Counted from the stretch's first letter, positions 20,460 to 30,335 are shown. The stretch: DNA of 64,000 nucleotides from Cytophagales bacterium (GCA_013298025.1 JAAFJE010000013.1:119178-183177), one strand, 5' to 3'. Notes: generated from the sequence alone by a model not told the origin. Made by a program: numbers and translations.

Positions 20460-21662
20460 ATGATACACACCATGCGATGGTTCGGTCCTAAAGACCCCGT
20501 ATCTTTGTTCGATATTCGCCAAGCTGGATGCACAGGCATTGTTACGGCCCTGCATCAAATTCCTGTGGGCGATGTGTGGCCAGTAGAAGCCATTCAAGAA
20601 CGCATCCAACTGATTGAAGCACAAAACCATCAATATTCGCCTTTGCATTGGCTGGTTGTAGAGAGTTTGCCTGTGCATGAAGCCATCAAAAAAGGATTGC
20701 CTAGCAAAGCCCAATACATCGACAACTACAAGCAATCGTTGCGTAATTTGGCGAGTTGTGGCATCAAAACCGTTTGCTATAATTTTATGCCCGTGCTTGA
20801 TTGGTCGAGAACAAACGTCAACTACGAAATGCCCGACGGCTCGAAAGCCCTGCGGTTTGTTTGGGAAGATTTTGCCTTGTTCGATTTGTATATATTGAAA
20901 CGACCCAATGCCGAAAGCGACTACGATGCCGCCGTTCGAGAAGCTGCTTTTGTCAAATGGCAACAAATGACTCCAGAGGAAATCCAAACACTCACCAACA
21001 CCGTGTTGTTGGGTTTGCCCGGTTCGGAAGAAGCCTTCGACCTAGGTACATTTCAAAGCCTGCTTGACGAGTACGCACACATTGGCGACATCGAATTGCG
21101 GATGAATTTGTATGACTTTATCCGAGAAGTTGCCCCTGTTGCCCTGCAAGTAGGCATCAATCTTTGTATTCATCCCGACGACCCACCAAAGCCTTTGTTG
21201 GGACTTCCAAGGGTTGTGAGTACAGAGTCCGACCTAGCAGATTTGTTTGATGCCTGTGATTTATTATCGAACGGACTAACCTTCTGCACGGGTTCGCTGG
21301 GCGTGAGAGCCGATAATAATTTGAAGCAAGTCATCAGGCGTTTTGGGCATCGTATTCACTTCATTCATTTGCGTACCACCAAAAGAGAAGAAAATCCCTT
21401 GAACTTTCACGAAGCTGCTCATTTGGCTGGCGATGTAGATATGTACGAGGTTGTGAGAGAATTGCACGTAGAGGAAATCAAAAGAGAGATAGACAATAGA
21501 AGCGACGTTCAGATTCCGATGCGACCCGACCACGGGCATCAAATGCTGGACGATTTACAGAAAAAAACGTATCCGGGTTATTCGGCTATTGGTCGATTGA
21601 AAGGCTTGGCCGAATTGAGAGGATTGGAATACGCCATTCGCCGACAGATGGAAGAATGGTAA
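20460..21662 (+). CDS. uxuA: D-mannonate dehydratase
   Basis: Converts D-mannonate to 2-keto-3-deoxygluconate (EC 4.2.1.8) in the cytoplasm, the dehydration step of glucuronate catabolism. 400 aa, full family length. The start MIHTMRWFGPKDPVSL aligns with the E. coli UxuA start, so the ATG at 20460 is preferred over the one at 20472. Metal and substrate motifs seen: CIHPDDPP, FCTGSLG, FIHLRTTKRE and MRPDHGHQ. Adjacent to the GH67 alpha-glucuronidase (35 bp downstream) which supplies glucuronate, and behind a LacI operator candidate. No uronate isomerase (uxaC) is in the window. Confidence 0.96.
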   Translation: MIHTMRWFGPKDPVSLFDIRQAGCTGIVTALHQIPVGDVWPVEAIQERIQLIEAQNHQYSPLHWLVVESLPVHEAIKKGLPSKAQYIDNYKQSLRNLASCGIKTVCYNFMPVLDWSRTNVNYEMPDGSKALRFVWEDFALFDLYILKRPNAESDYDAAVREAAFVKWQQMTPEEIQTLTNTVLLGLPGSEEAFDLGTFQSLLDEYAHIGDIELRMNLYDFIREVAPVALQVGINLCIHPDDPPKPLLGLPRVVSTESDLADLFDACDLLSNGLTFCTGSLGVRADNNLKQVIRRFGHRIHFIHLRTTKREENPLNFHEAAHLAGDVDMYEVVRELHVEEIKREIDNRSDVQIPMRPDHGHQMLDDLQKKTYPGYSAIGRLKGLAELRGLEYAIRRQMEEW

Positions 21663-21697
21663 ATACAAGAGAAAAGCAATTTTAGCATAAACATTCA

Positions 21698-23809
21698 ATG
21701 AAAAAAAACGCAATTATATTCCTGCTTTTGTGTTGGGCGAATACCCAATTAATGGCAGACGACGGCTACAGGCTTTGGCTCAAATACGATTTGTTGAGCA
21801 ATGTAACCCAACGAACGCAATACAAAAACCAAGTCAATGCCATAGCCATTGGCAGTAATAGCCTTGTGCTACAAACCGCCGCCAAGGAATTACAACTAGG
21901 TTTGCAAGGTTTGTTGGGTAAAAGCATTGCCGTAAATATGGGTAAAGGAGGGAAGGGTGTCTTGCTTTTATCGGTAAACCCGACAGATGAAGCCGTACAA
22001 AACCTTGCAGCCGATGGCTTTGCCATTGTGCAACGAAACCAGCAATGGATGGTTGTTTCAAAAACCGATAATGGCGTATTGTATGGCTGTTTTACCTTGC
22101 TTCGACAAGTAAAATTGGGTACAGCCTTCAAGCAACAACGCTACAGCGAAAGTCCAAAAATTCGTTTGCGGATGCTCAACCATTGGGATAATCCTTTGGG
22201 TACGATTGAGCGAGGCTATGCTGGTTCGTCGCTTTGGAAATGGTACGAATTGCCCGAAGTCATCGACCCACGCTATATCGACTATGCCCGTGCCAATGCG
22301 TCTGTGGGCATCAATGCTGTAGTGTTGAATAACGTAAATGCCAGTGCCAGATTTTTAACCAAAGAATATTTGGTAAAAGTCAAAGCCTTAGCAGAGGTTT
22401 TTAGGCCTTATGGCATCAAGGTATTTTTATCCTTAAATTTTGCTTCGCCCAAAATTTTAGATAAAATACCCACCTCTGACCCCCTCGACAGCCGAGTAGT
22501 AGAATGGTGGAAAAATAAGACAGCCGAAATCTACAGCATTATTCCTGATTTTGGCGGTTATTTGGTCAAGGCCAATTCCGAAGGAGAGCCAGGGCCACAA
22601 GATTACGGTAGAACGCACGCCGATGGAGCAAATATGTTGGCATCGGCTCTTGCTCCGCACAATGGCTTGGTGATATGGCGGGCTTTTGTGTATGCTGCCG
22701 ACCCCAAAGGCGATAGATTCAAAGAAGCCTACAAAGACTTTAAACCGCTTGATGGAAAGTTTGCTAGTAATGCTTTGGTACAAGTAAAAAACGGGCCCAT
22801 TGATTTTCAATCAAGAGAACCATTTCATCCGTTGTTTGGAAAGATGCCTCAAACACCTTTGGCTATGGAGTTTCAACTTACACAAGAGTATTTAGGCTTT
22901 TCGACCAACTGGGTGTATGAAGCACCGCTTTTCAAAGAATGTCTCGAAAGCGATACTTATGCCAAAGGAAAAGGTTCGACGGTAGCCAAAGTCATAGATG
23001 GTTCGCTCGATAACCATGCGTGGTCGGCGATGGCTGGCGTGGCTAATACAGGCTCGGATAGAAACTGGACAGGGCATACGATGGCACAAGCCAATTGGTA
23101 TGCTTTTGGTCGATTGGCTTGGAATTACGACTTAACGTCTGAGCAAATCGCCGAAGAATGGATTCAACAAAGCCTTACACAACATCCGCAGACGGTTGGC
23201 ATCATCAAAGAATTGATGCTCAAATCAAGAGAAATTTATGTGGACTTTACTACGCCATTGGGGCTACATCATGTGATGGGGCAAAATATCCATTTCGGAG
23301 CAGAGCCTTGGTTAGAAAAAAGTGCCAGACCCGATTGGACGGCGATTTACTACCATCGTGCCGACAGCCTAGGCTTGGGCTTCGACCGCACAAGCAAGGG
23401 CAGCAATGCCCTGAGCCTGTATGCTCCCGAAGTACAACAGCTATGGGGCGATGCCCAAAAGTGTCCTTTGCCTTATTTGCTTTGGTTTCATCATGTGCCT
23501 TGGACGCAAAAACTTTCGACGGGCAATACCTTGTGGGACGAATTTAGCTCAAGATATTACAAAGGCGTAGCGTCTGTAGCATGGATGCAACAACAATGGG
23601 AGCAAACCAAACCGCACCTCGACCAAGCCATTTTTACCGATGTAAAAGGACGCTTGGCGGTACAGCACCGAGAAGCCCTCAATTGGCGAGATGCCTGCGT
23701 TTTGTACTTCCAACAATACGCCAAACAGCCCATTCCAAAGCCTTATGAAAAGCCTACCAGAACTTTGGATGAGCTGAAGAAAATCGTAGAAATTTATCAA
23801 TTAAAATAA
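21698..23809 (+). CDS. GH67 alpha-glucuronidase
   Basis: Removes (4-O-methyl-)glucuronic acid from the non-reducing end of xylo-oligosaccharides. A signal peptide (MKKNAIIFLLLCWANTQLMADDG) puts it in the periplasm. 703 aa, full length. The family features are clear: YRLWLKYD at the start, HWDNPLGTIERGYAG, and catalytic candidates E295 in KANSEGEPGP, D369 in GPIDFQ and E397 in LTQEYLG, spaced as the general acid and the two water-activating residues of the family. The C-terminal helical domain has LLWFHHVPW and SRYYKGV. It follows uxuA by 35 bp, probably cotranscribed, linking glucuronoxylan cleavage to mannonate breakdown. Confidence 0.96.
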   Translation: MKKNAIIFLLLCWANTQLMADDGYRLWLKYDLLSNVTQRTQYKNQVNAIAIGSNSLVLQTAAKELQLGLQGLLGKSIAVNMGKGGKGVLLLSVNPTDEAVQNLAADGFAIVQRNQQWMVVSKTDNGVLYGCFTLLRQVKLGTAFKQQRYSESPKIRLRMLNHWDNPLGTIERGYAGSSLWKWYELPEVIDPRYIDYARANASVGINAVVLNNVNASARFLTKEYLVKVKALAEVFRPYGIKVFLSLNFASPKILDKIPTSDPLDSRVVEWWKNKTAEIYSIIPDFGGYLVKANSEGEPGPQDYGRTHADGANMLASALAPHNGLVIWRAFVYAADPKGDRFKEAYKDFKPLDGKFASNALVQVKNGPIDFQSREPFHPLFGKMPQTPLAMEFQLTQEYLGFSTNWVYEAPLFKECLESDTYAKGKGSTVAKVIDGSLDNHAWSAMAGVANTGSDRNWTGHTMAQANWYAFGRLAWNYDLTSEQIAEEWIQQSLTQHPQTVGIIKELMLKSREIYVDFTTPLGLHHVMGQNIHFGAEPWLEKSARPDWTAIYYHRADSLGLGFDRTSKGSNALSLYAPEVQQLWGDAQKCPLPYLLWFHHVPWTQKLSTGNTLWDEFSSRYYKGVASVAWMQQQWEQTKPHLDQAIFTDVKGRLAVQHREALNWRDACVLYFQQYAKQPIPKPYEKPTRTLDELKKIVEIYQLK

Positions 23810-23875
23810 AGTATTTTTTTGATATTTTATTTTTTGTAAAATTTTATAAAAAACTTTAAAACAGTTTATTAATAA

Positions 23876-23922
23876 ATATTTTTTATTCATAAAAATATAA
23901 TTTTTCTATGAATAAAAAATAT
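23876..23922 (+). promoter_or_regulatory. Perfect 16-bp AT-rich inverted repeat
   Basis: ATATTTTTTATTCATA at 23876-23891 and its exact complement at 23907-23922, 15-nt loop, in the 131-bp gap between the GH67 and SDR genes and ending 18 nt before the SDR start. With almost no GC it is a weak terminator; it could be a regulator site. Confidence 0.5.
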
Positions 23923-23940
23923 GAAAAATTTTTGATATAA

Positions 23941-24690
23941 ATGTTTAGACTAGAACAAAAATTAGCCTTGATTACAGGCGGTGGAAGCGGCATTGGTTTT
24001 GCCATAGCACAAAAAATGGTAGAAGCCGGTGGCCAAGTGGTTATTACGGGAAGGAGAGAAGAACCACTTAAAGAAGCCGTGGCACAATTGGGCTCGCAAG
24101 CACATTATGTAGTAAACGATGTGACCGATTTGGCCAATTTAGAAAATTTGGTAGAAACCATCGAAACCCAATGGGGCACGATAGACATTTTGGTCAACAA
24201 CGCTGGCATCAATATGAAAAAGCCTGCTTTGGAGGTAAGCGACGAAGAATTTCACCGCATTATTCATACCAATCTGAATGCCGTTTTTGCCCTCACACGC
24301 ACCTGTGGCAAAAGAATGGTAGCCCGCAAAAGCGGTAGCATTTTGATGATTTCATCAATGGCGGCTTATTATGGCATCGACCGTGTGCCTGCTTATTCGG
24401 CTTCTAAGCACGGGGTAGAAGGGCTTGTCAAATCGTTGACGATGGATTTCTCTCCGCATCAAGTGCGTGTAAATGCTATTGCACCGGGCTTTATCGAAAC
24501 CGCCATGATGCAAACCGCCATGAACTCGGACCCAAGCCGTATGAACAAAGCCCTAGACAGAACTCCGATGGGTACTTGGGGCAAACCCGAAGATATTGGC
24601 TTGGCAGCCGTTTTCTTGTCGTCTGATGCCGCAAAATACATCACAGGGGTGTCTTTGCCCGTTGATGGAGGAAATTCGATTGGCTTTTAA
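23941..24690 (+). CDS. SDR-family oxidoreductase, probable D-mannonate oxidoreductase (fructuronate reductase)
   Basis: NAD(P)-dependent dehydrogenase. 249 aa, classical SDR: cofactor motif TGGGSGIG at 12-19, NNAG at 86-89, and the catalytic S139, Y152, K156 (YSASK). The C-terminus has SLPVDGGNSIGF. Its closest functional neighbours would be fructuronate reductases of the SDR type, gluconate 5-dehydrogenase or 2-deoxygluconate dehydrogenase. Because it follows uxuA and the alpha-glucuronidase, reduction of fructuronate to mannonate is the most economical role; this is inference from context. A strong hairpin follows the stop codon, so it ends this transcript. Confidence 0.82.
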   Translation: MFRLEQKLALITGGGSGIGFAIAQKMVEAGGQVVITGRREEPLKEAVAQLGSQAHYVVNDVTDLANLENLVETIETQWGTIDILVNNAGINMKKPALEVSDEEFHRIIHTNLNAVFALTRTCGKRMVARKSGSILMISSMAAYYGIDRVPAYSASKHGVEGLVKSLTMDFSPHQVRVNAIAPGFIETAMMQTAMNSDPSRMNKALDRTPMGTWGKPEDIGLAAVFLSSDAAKYITGVSLPVDGGNSIGF

Positions 24691-24695
24691 GACCC

Positions 24696-24733
24696 TCCTA
24701 GTCTTTCAATGAATATTCGTTGAAAGACTAGGA
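24696..24733 (+). terminator. Hairpin after the SDR gene
   Basis: Perfect 14-bp arms (TCCTAGTCTTTCAA at 24696-24709 and complement at 24720-24733), 10-nt loop, 6 bp past the stop codon. T-rich sequence follows slightly downstream. Likely ends the uxuA-GH67-SDR unit. Confidence 0.75.
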
Positions 24734-24854
24734 ATATCAATGTTTTTCAGTACTTTAGTCCAACTTATTTGTAAAAGATGCGAATACAAAGTTGTTAATC
24801 TAGGAATAAATGCTTGAAAATTAATCAAGTAATAGATGAAAGCTTGTAACGCCT

Positions 24855-25529
24855 ATGTTGTCTGCTTATGCTAAACGAATCAAATGCAGCATTGATCATA
24901 AACCTTTTAACCTAAAAAAATTGAATACTACGCTACAACAAAACTTTATTTCCGACCATGAATTGTTGGGAATGATTAAAGAAAATAATGCTTTAGCATT
25001 TGAAGCGTTGTATCGACGCTACTGGAAAAAATTGTATGTAACGGCACTCAACAAAACGCAAGATACCGATGTAGCCGAAGAAATCACCCAAGAAATTTTT
25101 GTGGATTTGTGGGAGCGAAGAAATAACCTAAACGTGAGCAATATCAGTGCGTACCTCAATGCGGCTGTGCGTTTCAAGGTGATTTCGGCGTACAAAGAGC
25201 AATTGAAAACCCAGATAGAATACCTTGACATTCCAGACAACTCGGCACATAATTCGTTGGCGGTAGAAGATTTTGAAAAATCGCTCGCCAATGCTGTAGC
25301 ACTGTTGCCAGAAAAAACACGGGAAATATTTTGTATGAGCCGTTTAGAAAGCAAAACCGTCAAAGAAATTTCATCCATTTTAGGCACACCTGAGCGAACT
25401 GTCGAGTACCATATCACGCAGTCGCTGCGTTTTCTTCGCTTGCATTTACAAGATTATTTCTTAGTAATCAGTTTGGTTATAGTAAAATTTGTATTGAACT
25501 TTTTTGAGAATTTTTTAAGTAAAAACTGA
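24855..25529 (+). CDS. ECF RNA polymerase sigma factor (FecI/RpoE type)
   Basis: Directs transcription of the following SusC/D xylan genes when released by FecR. 224 aa. Region 2 shows FEALYRRYWKKLYVTAL and AEEITQEIFVDLWERR; region 4 shows LPEKTREIFCMSRLESKTVKEI and an HTH in LGTPERTVEYHITQSLRFLR. The C-terminal tail is hydrophobic (LVISLVIVKFVLNFF), common in Bacteroidota sigma factors of this group. The first ATG is used; the N-terminal 30 residues look unlike the family, so the true start may be a non-ATG codon nearer NFISDHELL. FecR follows after 214 bp. Confidence 0.9.
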   Translation: MLSAYAKRIKCSIDHKPFNLKKLNTTLQQNFISDHELLGMIKENNALAFEALYRRYWKKLYVTALNKTQDTDVAEEITQEIFVDLWERRNNLNVSNISAYLNAAVRFKVISAYKEQLKTQIEYLDIPDNSAHNSLAVEDFEKSLANAVALLPEKTREIFCMSRLESKTVKEISSILGTPERTVEYHITQSLRFLRLHLQDYFLVISLVIVKFVLNFFENFLSKN

Positions 25530-25573
25530 TTTTTATATAAACTTTTAAAGAATTTTACTATTTAATTGCGGTT

Positions 25574-25626
25574 AAGTACCATTTTTTAGACTTGTATTTA
25601 GAAGCAAGTTGAAAAGAATGGTACTT
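25574..25626 (+). promoter_or_regulatory. Nested hairpin between sigma factor and anti-sigma genes
   Basis: Outer perfect 10-bp arms AAGTACCATT (25574-25583) and 25617-25626; inner 5-bp arms ACTTG/CAAGT at 25590-25594 and 25605-25609. A pyrimidine-rich run follows. A partial terminator here would keep FecR expression below or separate from the sigma factor. Function inferred. Confidence 0.5.
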
Positions 25627-25743
25627 TTCTTTTGTCCAACATCGTACCATCATGCCAACATAAACGAAATATCACTTAACCATCTTATACATCAAATGTT
25701 CTCTCATCAATATGCTGTAAAGCAATAAACGTAAGCAAAAACT

Positions 25744-26784
25744 ATGAGTAAAGTTCAATTTAAAGCCATACTAGAACGCTACCTACAAGGCACTTGTACC
25801 CCACAAGAACGTGCCTTGGTAGAGCAATGGTATGAATTGCTAGACGAAGACCATCGGGTATTGTTTCCGCAATTGTCCTTAGATGACCTAGAAGATGAGC
25901 TTTGGGAAAAAGTAAAAGAAAGGGTGTCGCCACCAGCACAAACACCCGTATTGTGGTACAAAGGCACAGCAATCAAAGTTGCCGCTTCGATTGTTGTGTT
26001 GTTTGGACTAAGCTTTTGGATTTGGCAAAACCAGCAAGCCGCATACAAGCCACAAATCACGCAAATTGCTCAAGACCATGCTCATTTGGCTCATTATGAA
26101 AACGATAGCCAACAACCAGCCCAGTTTCAGTTGCCCGACGGCAGTGTCGTAACGCTTAGTCCTAAGAGTGCAATCGATTACACAGAAGATGCCAGCAAGC
26201 ACACCAGAGAAGCCCTGCTTAGTGGCGAAGCCTTTTTTCAGGTAAAGCGTAATCCAGAAAAGCCCTTCTTGGTTTATACCCAAGAAATTGTGACAAAAGT
26301 ACTAGGTACAAGTTTTTGGGTAAAAGCCAGTAATGCGAGCAGCCAAGTAGAAGTATCGGTTGTAACGGGGAAAGTATCCGTTTTTAAAAATGATGCCCAA
26401 GCCGATTACATTTCAAAAACCATCAAAAGCGGGGTGATTCTTACGCCCAATCAACAGGTAAATTATTTTCCTGAAAACAAAGTATTCGTTACTGGAATTG
26501 TGAAAAACCCCGTGTTGATTCAGCCCGAAGTAAGCCCCAACGTAGCTAATCAATTTCCTAGCTTTAAATATGACGAAACCAGTGTTGCCGAGGTTTTATC
26601 AGATTTAGAAAAGGCCTATGGAATTGAGATTATCGTCGAAAACGAACCCCTCCGTGCGTGTCCGTTGACCGCCGACCTTTCAGAAAGCAATCTTTACACA
26701 AAACTCGATATAATTTGTGCTACCCTCAAAGCAACGTATGAAGTGCGAGGTACAAAAATATTGATTAGTGGCAAGGGTTGTTAA
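25744..26784 (+). CDS. FecR-family anti-sigma factor
   Basis: Inner-membrane anti-sigma that holds the ECF sigma factor and senses the STN domain of the SusC downstream. 346 aa. Cytoplasmic N-terminus with LERYLQGTCTPQERALVEQWY, one membrane segment at about residues 77-94, then the periplasmic FecR domain (LPDGSVVTLSPKSAIDY, ALLSGEAFFQVKRNPEKPF, TKVLGTSFWVKA, VEVSVVTGKVSV) and a C-terminal DUF4974 domain (FKYDETSVAEVLSDLEKAYGIEI). Arrangement sigma, FecR, STN-SusC is the standard trans-envelope signalling set. It is 85 bp before the susC. Confidence 0.94.
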   Translation: MSKVQFKAILERYLQGTCTPQERALVEQWYELLDEDHRVLFPQLSLDDLEDELWEKVKERVSPPAQTPVLWYKGTAIKVAASIVVLFGLSFWIWQNQQAAYKPQITQIAQDHAHLAHYENDSQQPAQFQLPDGSVVTLSPKSAIDYTEDASKHTREALLSGEAFFQVKRNPEKPFLVYTQEIVTKVLGTSFWVKASNASSQVEVSVVTGKVSVFKNDAQADYISKTIKSGVILTPNQQVNYFPENKVFVTGIVKNPVLIQPEVSPNVANQFPSFKYDETSVAEVLSDLEKAYGIEIIVENEPLRACPLTADLSESNLYTKLDIICATLKATYEVRGTKILISGKGC

Positions 26785-26791
26785 ACAAAAA

Positions 26792-26821
26792 AGGCTAAAG
26801 GTGTTGCCGCACCGATAGCCT
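26792..26821 (+). promoter_or_regulatory. Hairpin in the fecR-susC gap
   Basis: AGGCTA (26792-26797) pairs with TAGCCT (26816-26821) and GGTG (26800-26803) with CACC (26810-26813), loop TTGCCG. It starts 8 bp after the FecR stop. Either a terminator for the regulator pair or a 5' stabiliser of susC mRNA. Confidence 0.5.
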
Positions 26822-26869
26822 GAGTATTTATGTCAAACCGTTCAAAATTTAACAAAAACAAGTAAAAGT

Positions 26870-29800
26870 ATGCAAAAAATTCAAAAAATTAAACCTCCAT
26901 TACTTAGGATTATGAAATATTCCTTTGGACAACTACTTTTAATCTGTTTGTTTTCTTCTTTCTCGGTAGCAAGCGGTTTTACGCAAGATTTACTGAATAG
27001 AACGGTAAGCTTACGAGCAGAGAATGTGGAGTTTAAGCAAGTCCTAAACAATCTTGAAAAAGCTGCTGATGTAAAGTTTGTGTATAGTTCTAAAGCCATT
27101 CAGCCCAACCGAAAGGTGAGTGTAAATGCCAACGAACGCAAGCTTTCGGAAGTATTAGAAATGGTATTACGGCCTTTACAACTCAATTATCAAGTAGTTG
27201 GTGGGCAAATAATTTTAAACAACCAAGACCTCGACCTTACACCCGAACGGACAGAAGTAAACATTGTGCCAGTTGACCAAACCGTTAAAGGAAAAGTAAC
27301 AGACGAAACTGGAGCGGGTATTCCGGGGGCAAACGTAGTCATCAAAGGCACTAAAAGAGGCGTTACCACCAACACCAACGGGGAGTTTTCTATTTCATTT
27401 CCTCCCAGTAATACTGTTGTGTTGGTTATTAGTTCTGTGGGTTATATTACGCAAGAAGTTTCGGTAGGTTCTCGTACCGTCGTTAATATCTCGTTGGTGC
27501 AGGAAAATAAAGCCTTGGCTGAGGTAGTGGTAGTCGGATATGGTACACAAAAGAAAAGTGATGTAACAGGTGCTATCGCTTCTATCAATGATAAGGCAAT
27601 TAAAGAAGTACCTACTTCTAACATTGGTTCGGCTTTACAAGGACGAGTAGCAGGGTTAGAAATTCAGCGTACAGGCTCAACGCCCGGCTCTGGCAACCAA
27701 ATTCGTATCCGTGGTGAACGTTCTATCAATGGCAGCAACGACCCTTTGATTGTATTAGATGGGATTCCTTTTGACGGTGGTTTGAACGACATCAACACTG
27801 ATGATATTGCTTCGGTAGATGTATTGAAAGATGCTTCGGCAACCGCTATTTATGGTTCGAGAGGAGCAAACGGGGTGATTTTGATTACGACACGCAGAGG
27901 AAAAGCAGGCGAAACAAAAATTTCTTATAATGGCTATTATGGTATAAGCAGTATCATCAATAAATACCCTGTATATAATGCCGAACAATACAGAGCTACC
28001 CGTAATATTTCTATTTATTCTTCGGGCTATATGCAAGGTGAATTAGAATCAATTGCAAATGGTAAAACAACCGACTGGCAAGATTTGATGTACAAAAAAG
28101 GCTATATCACCGACCATAACATCAATATTTCAGGTGGTAAAGACGATAATGTGTTTTCGATAGGAGGGGGGTACTTCAAAGAAACGACCGTATTGCCTGG
28201 ACAAGACTTCGAGCGTTTTACCTTGAAAGGTTCTACCGATACCAAAGTTGGGAGAGTATTGAAATTTGGTTTGAGTACACTCAATACCTTGACTACTACC
28301 AACGGCTCGCAGTTTGTCAATCCGATGTATCCGATTCTTACGCTTAGTCCATTGATGCAACCTTACGATGCCAATGGCAATATTGTGGTATCGCCTGCGG
28401 GTAATTATGACGACGTAAACCAGTACAATCCCTTGTTGCTTTACAGAGATACCAATTCTTGGGTTGATAGAGTAAAACGTTTGCGTACTTTCAACAGTGT
28501 GTATGGCGAAGCTACATTGGCCGAAGGCTTGAAGTACCGCTTAAATATTGGTTTGGATTTGAGTTTTCAAGAAAATGCCCAATTTCAAAAAGGAGATAGC
28601 TATTTCAGACCCAACGCTTCGAGCTTGGCAAGTATGAACAATGCCAAAAGCTATTCGTATTTGATGGAACATTTGTTGTATTACGACAAAACTTTTGCCA
28701 AAAAACATAAACTCAACTTTACAGGTTTGTGGAGTGTGCAGAAGTCGCAATACTATAATACCTACGTCAAAAGAGAAGGTATTGCGGCAGATTTTATCCA
28801 GTTTTACGATTTATCGCAAGTAACCGACGAAGCCAAAGCCAATACGGTTATCAGCGGTAGCGAATCGTCGAGAGGAATGATTTCGATAATGGCACGTATC
28901 AATTATGCTTTCAATGACAAATATTTGTTAACCCTAACGGGTCGCAGAGATGCGTCGTCGGTATTGGCCGATGGTCATAAGACGTTGTTTTATCCAGCCG
29001 TTTCATTGGGTTGGAATATTGTAAACGAAGATTTTATGAAAAATCTTACGGTTGTTACCAATTTGAAATTAAGAGCAGGATGGGGTACAACAGCCAACCA
29101 GTCGATTGGGCCATACTCTACCCTTGGGGGCGTAGTGCCGTATTTGTATCAGGGTTCACAAACTGTACCTATCAAATACAACTTTGGTTCTACGGTGGTT
29201 TCGGGGTATAACATCAATACTTTACCCGACCAAAACCTCACTTGGGAAAGCACCGAAGGCAAAAACATAGGTTTAGACTTTGGTATTTTAAGCAATCGTA
29301 TTACGGGTAGCATCGAATGGTACCAGCAATATACCAAAGGCATTTTGTATGGCGTGACACTTCCAGCTACGACAGGCGTAACAGGACAATATTTGACCAA
29401 TATTGGCGAAATGAGCAATCACGGGATGGAATTTTCTATTTCGTCGGTCAATGTGAAAACTGCCAGTGGCTTTACTTGGAATACAGATTTTAACCTTTCT
29501 TTCAACCGCAATAAATTAGAAAAACTAGACGGAACGGTATCGCAAAATATTGCCAACGGCCTACACGTGGGCTATCCTTTAACGGCTATTTTCGATTATA
29601 CAAAATTGGGCATTTGGCAGTCGAACGAAGCCGAACTTGCCGCCAAATACAATTCGGTACCGGGACAATTGAAACTAGCCGACCTTAACAACGATGGCAA
29701 AATCACCGATGCCGACAGAAGCGTTATCGGTTCAGGTCAAGCCGATTTTCAAGGAGGTTTAACCAACCGTTTTTCTTATAAAAACTTCGATTTATCCATT

Positions 29801-30292
29801 GTTGCTTTTGCCAGAATGGGAGGTACTTTGGTGAGTACAATTCATCAGCCATTTTCTAATTATTTAACCAACCTCGACGGTCGCCGTAACCAATTGGCGG
29901 TTGATTATTGGACACCAACCAACCCAACCAATTCATTCCCAACGCCTGCGGTAGCCAACCAAAGTCCTGTAGGAGCGGCATGGTCAACCTTGGGGTATTA
30001 TGATGCGTCTTTTGTGAAAATCAGAAGCATCAATTTGGGTTTTACACTTCCAGAAAGGTTATTGAAATCAATCAAGGCTAAATCAGTAAAGCTTTATTTA
30101 ACAGCAAGCAATCCATTTATCCTATTCTCTCCTTACATCAAGGCAGGAGGAATTGACCCTGAGCCAAGCGGACAAGGTTCTAATGGCCTTGTAGGAGGTG
30201 GACCTGGTAATATTTCGAGCAGAAACTTAAATATTCGTTTGACAACACCTTCGACCAAAAGCTTCATTTTTGGCATGAATGTGACGTTTTAA
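26870..30292 (+). CDS. SusC/RagA-family TonB-dependent transporter with STN domain
   Basis: Outer-membrane importer, here probably of xylan oligosaccharides, that also signals to FecR. 1140 aa. Signal peptide up to about residue 39 (a second in-frame ATG at codon 15, MKYSFG, is a possible start), STN domain about 46-117 (EFKQVLNNLEKAADVKFVY), carboxypeptidase-D-like domain about 138-215 (GVTTNTNGEFSI, SSVGYITQEV), TonB-box region EVVVVGYGTQKKSDVTGAI, plug with IRIRGERSINGSNDPLIVLDG, and barrel ending in a C-terminal Phe. It follows sigma and FecR genes and precedes its SusD partner by 43 bp. Confidence 0.96.
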   Translation: MQKIQKIKPPLLRIMKYSFGQLLLICLFSSFSVASGFTQDLLNRTVSLRAENVEFKQVLNNLEKAADVKFVYSSKAIQPNRKVSVNANERKLSEVLEMVLRPLQLNYQVVGGQIILNNQDLDLTPERTEVNIVPVDQTVKGKVTDETGAGIPGANVVIKGTKRGVTTNTNGEFSISFPPSNTVVLVISSVGYITQEVSVGSRTVVNISLVQENKALAEVVVVGYGTQKKSDVTGAIASINDKAIKEVPTSNIGSALQGRVAGLEIQRTGSTPGSGNQIRIRGERSINGSNDPLIVLDGIPFDGGLNDINTDDIASVDVLKDASATAIYGSRGANGVILITTRRGKAGETKISYNGYYGISSIINKYPVYNAEQYRATRNISIYSSGYMQGELESIANGKTTDWQDLMYKKGYITDHNINISGGKDDNVFSIGGGYFKETTVLPGQDFERFTLKGSTDTKVGRVLKFGLSTLNTLTTTNGSQFVNPMYPILTLSPLMQPYDANGNIVVSPAGNYDDVNQYNPLLLYRDTNSWVDRVKRLRTFNSVYGEATLAEGLKYRLNIGLDLSFQENAQFQKGDSYFRPNASSLASMNNAKSYSYLMEHLLYYDKTFAKKHKLNFTGLWSVQKSQYYNTYVKREGIAADFIQFYDLSQVTDEAKANTVISGSESSRGMISIMARINYAFNDKYLLTLTGRRDASSVLADGHKTLFYPAVSLGWNIVNEDFMKNLTVVTNLKLRAGWGTTANQSIGPYSTLGGVVPYLYQGSQTVPIKYNFGSTVVSGYNINTLPDQNLTWESTEGKNIGLDFGILSNRITGSIEWYQQYTKGILYGVTLPATTGVTGQYLTNIGEMSNHGMEFSISSVNVKTASGFTWNTDFNLSFNRNKLEKLDGTVSQNIANGLHVGYPLTAIFDYTKLGIWQSNEAELAAKYNSVPGQLKLADLNNDGKITDADRSVIGSGQADFQGGLTNRFSYKNFDLSIVAFARMGGTLVSTIHQPFSNYLTNLDGRRNQLAVDYWTPTNPTNSFPTPAVANQSPVGAAWSTLGYYDASFVKIRSINLGFTLPERLLKSIKAKSVKLYLTASNPFILFSPYIKAGGIDPEPSGQGSNGLVGGGPGNISSRNLNIRLTTPSTKSFIFGMNVTF

Positions 30293-30335
30293 TGCGAACA
30301 AAAGAGATTGATTTAACTTTAATACGAAAGAATAA

